A DNA stretch of 6,497 nt from the NCBI GenBank assembly GCA_937892835.1, contig CALBHM010000058.1, forward strand, positions 1-6,497, given 5' to 3'. Numbering within the stretch: the first letter of the stretch is position 1; every line of letters starts with the position of its first letter. Below, piece by piece: positions 1 to 4,700 of this stretch. This DNA is from an uncultured Ruminococcus sp. (GTDB taxonomy: Bacteria; Bacillota; Clostridia; Oscillospirales; Acutalibacteraceae). A program made the translations under genes and the position numbers. The notes below the pieces were generated by a model. The model had not been told where the DNA came from and did not search any database. It saw only the letters and a program-made list of their open reading frames with translations.

Positions 1-84
1 CAGACGAACGCCAAAGGAATTCATCTTTTCAACTTCTTTTTGCAAAAGCTCGGGTGAAGTTATGTTTGTCATATCAATTTCCAT
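1..84 (-). CDS. 5' end of an unidentified leftward gene (partial)
   Basis: The reverse strand from base 84 reads ATG followed by 27 sense codons to the window edge with no stop, giving a peptide that begins MEIDMTNITSPELLQKEVEK and ends FGVRL. A good ribosome binding site (GGAGG, reverse strand 98-94) lies 9 bases before the ATG, and a promoter lies further upstream, so this is a real gene start and not a chance frame. The visible part is hydrophilic and helical, with no signal peptide or membrane segment, so a cytosolic product is likely. Only 28 residues are visible and I do not recognise the family. It is transcribed divergently from the HAD phosphatase gene, with about 170 bases between the two start codons. 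Confidence 0.75.
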   Translation of the reverse strand, partial: MEIDMTNITSPELLQKEVEKMNSFGVRL

Positions 85-114
85 GTTTATCTGCCTCCAA
101 TATTTTCTCAAAAT

Positions 115-144
115 ATTATACTATAACAAGGCTCTTCTTTTCAA
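115..144 (-). promoter_or_regulatory. Sigma-A-type promoter for the leftward partial gene
   Basis: On the reverse strand there is a -35 box TTGAAA (144-139), an 18-base spacer, and a perfect -10 box TATAAT (120-115). Transcription would start near base 108, about 25 bases before the ATG at 84. A perfect inverted repeat (136-154) covers the -35 box and may be an operator. Confidence 0.7.
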
Positions 145-154
145 CCTGAAAAGA
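136..154. promoter_or_regulatory. Perfect 8-bp inverted repeat over the leftward -35 box (possible operator)
   Basis: TCTTTTCA (136-143), a 3-base centre ACC, and TGAAAAGA (147-154) form a perfect dyad of 19 bp. It contains the entire -35 box of the leftward promoter. Its position suits binding by a dimeric repressor. The placement is seen in the sequence; the operator role is inferred. Confidence 0.4.
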
Positions 155-191
155 GAAAGATTGTTAAAATTATTACAAATCGTTTAAATTG

Positions 192-220
192 TTGATTTTT
201 AGATCAGATAAGTGTAAAAT
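192..220 (+). promoter_or_regulatory. Probable promoter for the HAD phosphatase gene
   Basis: A -35-like TTGATT (192-197), a 17-base spacer and a -10-like TAAAAT (215-220) precede the ATG at 253 by a short leader. The flanks are very AT-rich, so similar hexamers occur by chance; spacing and location are the main support. Confidence 0.5.
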
Positions 221-252
221 CAAACTTAAACAATATTAAAAGGACTGTTAAA

Positions 253-927
253 ATGAAGTATACAACATTGCTCATTGATCTTGACGAAACGCTTTTTGAC
301 TTCTCAAAATCCGAAAAATTCGCAATAGACAAGCTAATGGGAAAATACAATATTCCCGTGACCGAAGAAAACCGTCGGATCTATTCGGAAATTAACGATG
401 AAAAATGGAAAAAGCTTGAGAGAGGGGAACTGACACGGCCACAGCTCTTTCGTGAAAGATTTGCCGATTTTTTTGAAAAAACAGGTGCGACAGCGGACAC
501 GGGCGAAGCGAATCTTTCTTACATGAGGTTCCTTTCGCAGGCGAGCTTTATTCTTGACGGTGCACTTGAAACTTGCGAAAGGCTCAGTGAGAATTATTCG
601 CTCTATCTTGTGACGAACGGAACAAAAATCGTCCAAAACGGCAGGCTGAACGGCTCGCCGATAATGAAATATATTAAGGATGTTTTTATCTCGGAGGAAA
701 TTGGCTTCAACAAGCCGCATAAAGAATATTTTGATTATGTTCTGGAGCATATCGAGGAAAAGGACAAAACAAAAATTCTTGTTGTCGGCGATTCGCTTTC
801 ATCGGACATTGCAGGTGCAATAAACAGCGGACTTGATTCATGCTGGGTTAACAGAAAAAATCAGGATATCGAAACCGCCGCAACTTATACGATAAGCTAT
901 ATAACCGAGATATTTAATATTTTGTAA
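253..927 (+). CDS. yjjG: HAD-superfamily phosphatase, YjjG/YfnB-type pyrimidine 5'-nucleotidase
   Basis: This 224-aa cytosolic enzyme has all four HAD motifs in order. Motif I is DLDET, with nucleophile Asp9 and acid/base Asp11. Motif II is VTNG (Thr121). Motif III is the lysine in NKPHKEYFDYV (Lys154). Motif IV is VVGDSLSSDIAGA (Asp180, Asp185, Mg2+ binding). A helical cap domain (about residues 17-100) sits between motifs I and II, as in C1-cap HAD enzymes. The length and the SEEIGFNKP stretch match the YjjG family, which dephosphorylates pyrimidine nucleoside monophosphates, including non-canonical ones, as a house-cleaning activity. Substrate assignment is by family resemblance only; another small-molecule phosphatase is possible. 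The ATG follows AAAAGGAC (238-245) at suitable spacing. It is divergent from the gene at 1-84 and separated by 113 bases and a separate promoter from the hydrolase downstream. Lysine codons are mostly AAA (12 of 18), unlike the next gene. Confidence 0.85.
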   Translation: MKYTTLLIDLDETLFDFSKSEKFAIDKLMGKYNIPVTEENRRIYSEINDEKWKKLERGELTRPQLFRERFADFFEKTGATADTGEANLSYMRFLSQASFILDGALETCERLSENYSLYLVTNGTKIVQNGRLNGSPIMKYIKDVFISEEIGFNKPHKEYFDYVLEHIEEKDKTKILVVGDSLSSDIAGAINSGLDSCWVNRKNQDIETAATYTISYITEIFNIL

Positions 928-980
928 AATATTTCCAATGAGATTTTTGTATGATGTTGCCATAAAATTTTAATTGTATA

Positions 981-1009
981 TTGATTTTATTCCATATATT
1001 TGTTATTAT
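981..1009 (+). promoter_or_regulatory. Extended -10 promoter for the secreted hydrolase
   Basis: TTGATT (981-986), a 17-base spacer and TATTAT (1004-1009) preceded by TGT (1001-1003) give an extended -10 promoter. The predicted start near 1016 leaves a leader of about 25 bases before the ATG at 1041. A second TGA-TAAAAT block (1015-1023) exists, but a start from it would fall on the ribosome binding site. Confidence 0.55.
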
Positions 1010-1028
1010 TATCTTGATAAAATATAAC

Positions 1029-1033
1029 GGAGG
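1029..1033 (+). promoter_or_regulatory. Ribosome binding site fixing the hydrolase start
   Basis: GGAGG lies 7 bases before the ATG at 1041. The frame is open back to a TTG at 981, but that TTG has no ribosome binding site and would put 20 extra residues before a clean signal peptide. The TTG is also part of the likely -35 box. Confidence 0.85.
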
Positions 1034-1040
1034 TTATTTT

Positions 1041-2900
1041 ATGAAACTTTCAAAGAAGATCATTTCCGTAATTCTTTGCGTGATTATGGTTTTCACCATG
1101 TCGGCCGTGGCTATGACGGCAAACGCAAAGGACGACGTTACACCGGTCGTTTTCATTCCGGGTATCGGCCAGTCGCAGACCTACAAGTATGACGACGAGG
1201 GCAATGAAATCGCAAGCTGGAATATGCTTCATGTCAATACGGATTTTGCGAGCTTCTCAATCATTGACTGGGTCAAGATGATTCGTCTCGTTGCCGGACT
1301 TGTTGTAACAATAGCTGTTCAGCGTGACGTTGTTTCCGAAAACACGATTAAGGGTGCTCTTGAGGTTCTCTTTGTTGACCATCTCAGAAAAGATGACGGT
1401 TCGTTTGTAAACAATGTTGTTACTCCCAACTATCCGTGCCCGATTTCGGGATATAACGAGGACGCAAGAGGAATTTTTGACAGACGTATTCCTTGTCAGG
1501 CTCTTGTTGATGAGATAGGCGAGGACAATGTTTATTGCTACAACTATTCTATTTTCTCTAACACATTTGAGAATGCAGAGGGTCTCAACGATTACATAGA
1601 GGACGTTGTTCTTCCGCAGACAGGCTCGGATAAGGTTATCCTTGTCCCGATGAGCATGGGCGCAAGCGTTGTTAATAACTACCTTAACCTTTATCCCGAT
1701 GCAGGCAGAGTTGAGAAGATTATCAGCGTCGTAGGCGCATGGCAGGGCAGCAGCGTGTTTGCCGACCTTATGCTTGCAGACTTCGACGAGAACGCCCCCG
1801 ATATGGTTTATACCGACGCTATTCAGCAGATCGGCGTTGACGCAATGACCGGCTCGCTCATCAATATTGCAGCAAGAATTCTTCCTAAGCAAGAAGTTGA
1901 CAACCTTCTTTATGATATAATTTCCGCTTTTGTTAAGACGCTTATCGTTCCGAATACATCGCTCATTTCTCTCTGTCCTCCCGACAGATACGAGGAGTTT
2001 GCAGACAAGTATCTTCAGGGCGAGGAGCTCGCAGAGACAAAGGCTCAGACCGACAGCTACGCAAAGGCACAGCGTGAGCTTAAGGAAAGGCTTGAGTATC
2101 AGCAGGAGAAGTATGGCACAGAGCTTTACTTCATCGCAGGCTATAACCTCGGCTTCGGCGGTGGCAGCGGAGATTTCGGATTCTTCAAGTTCTTTGAAAC
2201 TCAGGATTCGACAAATTCCGATGAGGTTATTGAAATTTCTTCGACAGCACCGGGTACATCATATGTTCCGGCAGGTACATCTTTCAGCGATGAGTATAAG
2301 GCGGATCCGTCTCACCACGTTTCTCCCGACGGCTCGATCGACACGTCAACAGCTTATTTTGAAAAGACAACATGGTACTTCAACAAGCAGTATCATGAGC
2401 TTACAAACAACAATATTGCTCTGAATCTTGCTTATGATATCGCAATGAACAAGGTAAAGAGCATTGATGACTGCAAGGATACATATCCGCAGTTCAATAA
2501 CGTCAGAAACCTCAAAAAGCTTAACCGCTATCTCGGCGATGCAGAGCAGGTATTCAAGCTTGGCGTTCTTTCCGCTGAGGATGATGCAGCACTCAAAAAG
2601 GCGGTTGCAGACGCAAACGCTGTTATTGCAAACACAATAATTGATCCCGCAACAGACGACAAGACGACCGAAAATATGCGTTCAATCATGGCTGAGCTTG
2701 TTGCAAAGTATGACCTTGCAACGGAAGAGGTTAAGGAACAGCTTGATTACGACGGACTCATGAGGGGCGACTATAAGCCGGCATCAGAGCCTGACAAGAC
2801 AACAGTTGTTCTAACTTCTGTGCTCGGTGCAACGGCAAAGATTTTGACTCTTATCTTCGGCAAAAAAGGCTTCGGCGATTTCTGGAGCTTTATATTCTGA
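1041..2900 (+). CDS. Secreted alpha/beta hydrolase (lipase/LCAT-like) with hydrophobic C-terminal tail
   Basis: This 619-aa protein starts with a signal peptide: KLSKK, a hydrophobic core at about residues 7-26, and a likely cleavage after TANA (29/30). A strand plus oxyanion-type loop, PVVFIPGIGQS (35-45), follows. The nucleophile elbow is LVPMSMGAS with Ser205 as probable nucleophile; the usual GxSxG has become PxSxG. Candidate partners for the triad are His425/His426 and Asp430 in SHHVSPDG, or His452. The pattern resembles lecithin:cholesterol acyltransferase-like and lipase-like hydrolases, so an ester or lipid substrate outside the membrane is likely but not shown. Residues 371-385 are rich in Gly and Phe. 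Residues about 508-570 are helical and faintly resemble FIVAR-type helical repeats. Residues 587-606 are hydrophobic, followed by GKKGFGDFW and an aromatic end, which could anchor the protein; there is no LPXTG sorting motif. Lysine codons are strongly AAG (31 of 37), suggesting high expression. It is a single-gene unit closed by a strong terminator. Confidence 0.8.
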   Translation: MKLSKKIISVILCVIMVFTMSAVAMTANAKDDVTPVVFIPGIGQSQTYKYDDEGNEIASWNMLHVNTDFASFSIIDWVKMIRLVAGLVVTIAVQRDVVSENTIKGALEVLFVDHLRKDDGSFVNNVVTPNYPCPISGYNEDARGIFDRRIPCQALVDEIGEDNVYCYNYSIFSNTFENAEGLNDYIEDVVLPQTGSDKVILVPMSMGASVVNNYLNLYPDAGRVEKIISVVGAWQGSSVFADLMLADFDENAPDMVYTDAIQQIGVDAMTGSLINIAARILPKQEVDNLLYDIISAFVKTLIVPNTSLISLCPPDRYEEFADKYLQGEELAETKAQTDSYAKAQRELKERLEYQQEKYGTELYFIAGYNLGFGGGSGDFGFFKFFETQDSTNSDEVIEISSTAPGTSYVPAGTSFSDEYKADPSHHVSPDGSIDTSTAYFEKTTWYFNKQYHELTNNNIALNLAYDIAMNKVKSIDDCKDTYPQFNNVRNLKKLNRYLGDAEQVFKLGVLSAEDDAALKKAVADANAVIANTIIDPATDDKTTENMRSIMAELVAKYDLATEEVKEQLDYDGLMRGDYKPASEPDKTTVVLTSVLGATAKILTLIFGKKGFGDFWSFIF

Positions 2901-2909
2901 GTTAATACG

Positions 2910-2941
2910 GCCTCTCCTTAAAAAGGGGAGGCTTTTTGTTT
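2910..2941 (+). terminator. Intrinsic terminator after the hydrolase
   Basis: GCCTCTCCTT (2910-2919) pairs with AAGGGGAGGC (2923-2932) in a 10-bp stem with one G:U pair and an AAA loop. TTTTTGTTT follows directly. It starts 10 bases after the stop codon and separates the hydrolase from the sigma factor unit. Confidence 0.92.
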
Positions 2942-3017
2942 ATTCCGGATGGAGATGTTTTAAAAAATAAAGTTTTATTCATGCAATAATTTATATCGTT
3001 AAAACGTGTTATAGGTG

Positions 3018-3025
3018 AAAGGGGG
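3018..3025 (+). promoter_or_regulatory. Ribosome binding site fixing the sigma factor start
   Basis: AAAGGGGG ends 7 bases before the ATG at 3033. The frame is open back to a GTG at 3015, but that codon touches this site and has no binding site of its own, so ATG 3033 is preferred. No convincing sigma-A or ECF-type promoter could be picked out in the AT-rich stretch 2942-3017. Confidence 0.75.
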
Positions 3026-3032
3026 CAATATC

Positions 3033-3518
3033 ATGATATTTTTTATGTCGGGAAAGGACGCTTTCCCATACGCATTTTCTCAGTTTACCGATACAGTCTA
3101 CCGTGTTGCGGTACATAATTCGGCAAGGCCTGCCGATGCGGAAGATATTACACAGGCTGTGTTTGTCAAGCTCCTTGAAAGCGAAAAAGTTTTCAGAGGT
3201 TCGGAGCATTTGAAAGCATGGCTGATTCGTGTAACAATCAATCTTTGCCGTGACGAGCTGAGAAAAAATTCAAAAATCGTGCTTTGCGAGTCTCCCTTGC
3301 CGAATGATACGGCGCAAAAAGAGGATTCCGTTCTTGAAGCGGTCAGAGCGTTGCCGGAGAATTATCGTAACGCTGTCTATCTTCATTATTATGAGGGCTA
3401 TACCGCCAAGGAAATCGGGAAGATTCTCGACGCAAAGCCGAATACCGTTCTTTCATGGCTCAGCCGTGGCAGAGCTATGTTAAAGGAAGAAATGATCGGA
3501 GGTTTTGACGATGAATAA
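3033..3518 (+). CDS. ECF-type (sigma-70 family) RNA polymerase sigma factor
   Basis: This 161-aa cytosolic protein has the two-domain ECF layout. Region 2 covers about residues 12-72: helices with ADAEDITQAVFVKL, then LKAWLIRVTINLCRDELRK, the usual core-binding and -10-recognition signature. Region 4 covers about residues 100-155: LPENYRNAVYLHYYEGYTAKEIGKIL followed by the recognition helix around NTVLSWLSRGRAMLKEE. There is no sigma region 1 or 3, and the length is typical for the group. It directs RNA polymerase to a small regulon, often including its own operon. Its last 8 bases overlap the start of the DUF4349 gene, so the two are almost certainly co-transcribed and translationally coupled, the usual arrangement of an ECF sigma factor with its anti-sigma factor. 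The specific ECF group and the inducing signal cannot be told from the sequence. A 14-bp palindrome is centred on the start codon. Confidence 0.9.
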   Translation: MIFFMSGKDAFPYAFSQFTDTVYRVAVHNSARPADAEDITQAVFVKLLESEKVFRGSEHLKAWLIRVTINLCRDELRKNSKIVLCESPLPNDTAQKEDSVLEAVRALPENYRNAVYLHYYEGYTAKEIGKILDAKPNTVLSWLSRGRAMLKEEMIGGFDDE

Positions 3519-4494
3519 AAAAGATTACATCAGAGAAGTCGATGAGCTTCATGCTCCCGATTCGCTCAAAAATAGAATTTCGGAGCTGAAACCGACTCGT
3601 TCGGCAAATCTTAAAAGAAACAAAAAAATTACGGCAATTATCGCCGCTTGTCTTGCTATTGCAGTTTTGATAGGCGGAGCTTACGGAGCAGGCACTGCAC
3701 TTTCCAAAGATAAGGCTTCCAATGAAATCATAAATGAAAATTCATATAGCTACAATGATTCAAACGGTGCAAGCAATATGAACGAAAGCATCGGTTCATA
3801 CGGCACTCCGAATGGCGTATCTACGTCGACGCAGAAGCTTATTAAAACCGCTTCCATCAGACTGGAAACTAAAAACGCCGACGAACTTATTAAAAAAATC
3901 AATTCTCAAATCGGTTCACTCAAAGGTTATACCGAATCGCTTTCACAAAGCAAGCATAATGAATATTTGTCGATTGAAACAAATGTCTGTGTTCCGGCCG
4001 AAAAGCTTGACGAGTTCCTTGCTTTTCTTGAAGAATCCGGAACGATCACATCAAAGAATGTTGAAACGGCGGACGTGACAGACGATTATACCGATACCGA
4101 GAGCCAAATTAAAGCACTTGAAACGGAAGAAAAAGCTTTGCTCGGTATACTTGAAAAATGCGAAACCGTTCAGGACACGATGAATGTTCAGGAAAGGCTG
4201 ACAAGCGTCAGGGGAGAGATTGAATCGCTTAAATCGCATAAGAAAAATTATGATCAGCGAATTGCGTATTCCGAGGTTTTAATCAATATTTCAGAGGTTG
4301 ATCGAGTTAAGAAAACTCCGACAAGCTTCGGCTCGCAGGTCAGTGAAAAATTCTCCGAGAGCATTTACAATATCGGACAGTTTTTCAGAAATCTCGGTGT
4401 ATTTGTTTTCGGCGCAAGCCCCTATATTGTAATTGCCGCTGTTATTATTGCGGTTGTGATTATAATTATAAAGAAGAAGAGAAATAAAAAGTAA
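3511..4494 (+). CDS. DUF4349 membrane protein, probable anti-sigma/sensor partner
   Basis: This 327-aa protein has a short cytosolic N-terminus (1-38) with an ELHAPDSLKNRI motif. A membrane segment follows (about 40-63), then a Ser/Asn/Gly-rich linker (about 68-105), and an extracytoplasmic domain (about 107-265) starting KLIKTASIRLETKNADELI. A coiled-coil-like stretch lies within that domain (about 195-250). A second membrane segment (about 297-320) ends in KKKRNKK, which should stay inside. This order (N-terminal TM, DUF4349 core with paired helices, C-terminal TM) matches DUF4349, a family of unknown function. Because it overlaps an ECF sigma gene by 8 bp and has a cytosolic tail, I infer that the tail binds the sigma factor and the outside domain senses an envelope signal. 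The tail lacks Cys and so is not a zinc-binding anti-sigma domain. The ATG is chosen over an in-frame TTG at 3505 because GGAGG (3498-3502) sits 8 bases before it. Confidence 0.8.
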   Translation: MNKKDYIREVDELHAPDSLKNRISELKPTRSANLKRNKKITAIIAACLAIAVLIGGAYGAGTALSKDKASNEIINENSYSYNDSNGASNMNESIGSYGTPNGVSTSTQKLIKTASIRLETKNADELIKKINSQIGSLKGYTESLSQSKHNEYLSIETNVCVPAEKLDEFLAFLEESGTITSKNVETADVTDDYTDTESQIKALETEEKALLGILEKCETVQDTMNVQERLTSVRGEIESLKSHKKNYDQRIAYSEVLINISEVDRVKKTPTSFGSQVSEKFSESIYNIGQFFRNLGVFVFGASPYIVIAAVIIAVVIIIIKKKRNKK

Positions 4495-4499
4495 AAGGA

Positions 4500-4546
4500 C
4501 AATAAAAAATCCGACCTTCAAATGTGAGGGCCGGATTCTTTTATTG
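4500..4546 (+). terminator. Intrinsic terminator after the sigma/DUF4349 operon, possibly bidirectional
   Basis: The core stem pairs AATCCGACCTTCA (4508-4520) with TGAGGGCCGGATT (4525-4537) around an AATG loop, with one A:C mismatch and one G:U pair. Outside it, CAATAAAA (4500-4507) pairs with TTTTATTG (4539-4546) after a single bulged C. The A-run on the left and T-run on the right would let it stop transcription from either side. No leftward gene is visible to its right, so the forward role is the relevant one. It begins 6 bases after the DUF4349 stop codon. Confidence 0.9.
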
Positions 4547-4615
4547 TTTAAACATCAGATTTAAATATCCTCGATTTTTGTCGCATAAAATATATTATAA
4601 TTTCACCTTTGTCCG

Positions 4616-4644
4616 TTGACTAAGCGGTGCATTTGTGATATGAT
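4616..4644 (+). promoter_or_regulatory. Promoter for the phospho-sugar mutase
   Basis: TTGACT (4616-4621), a 17-base spacer and TATGAT (4639-4644), with TGA just before the -10 box (4636-4638), form a strong extended -10 sigma-A-type promoter. Transcription would begin near 4651, giving a leader of about 50 bases. The stretch 4547-4615 upstream is AT-rich and shows nothing else I can support. Confidence 0.8.
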
Positions 4645-4700
4645 TTATGTGGAAAAATACGAGGGAAAATTTAATTCTCTTTAGGTAAAGGAGCATCGTT

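Noticed and set aside
161..254. Direct repeat TGTTAAAAT (162-170 and 246-254) and a loose inverted repeat TTTAAATTGTT/AACAATATTAAA around the HAD promoter
   Set aside because: Both are short and almost purely A/T in a very AT-rich stretch, so chance is a sufficient explanation.
334..750. 138-codon reverse-strand frame inside the HAD gene
   Set aside because: It is antisense to a gene with all four HAD motifs, has no start signal and no recognisable protein features.
981..1040. Upstream TTG start extending the hydrolase by 20 residues
   Set aside because: There is no ribosome binding site before the TTG, which is part of the likely -35 box. The ATG at 1041 has GGAGG at ideal spacing and begins a normal signal peptide.
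1257..1892. 211-codon open frame on the reverse strand inside the hydrolase gene
   Set aside because: It lies antisense to a well-supported coding gene, its product is Cys/Asn/Val-rich with no family resemblance, and strong codon bias on the other strand explains the lack of stops.
1930..2424. 164-codon forward open frame inside the hydrolase gene
   Set aside because: The Arg/Ser-rich translation is typical of an out-of-frame reading, there is no ribosome binding site, and it lies wholly inside the real gene.
2942..3017. Autoregulatory ECF promoter upstream of the sigma factor
   Set aside because: I looked for an AAC-type -35 with a CGT-type -10. CGTTA occurs at 2997, but nothing suitable lies about 16 bases upstream, so no promoter is called.
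4573..4601. TATAAT box at 4596-4601 as a second mutase promoter
   Set aside because: No -35-like hexamer lies at 16-18 bases upstream (TTGTCG is only about 11 away), and the TTGACT/TATGAT promoter just downstream is much better.
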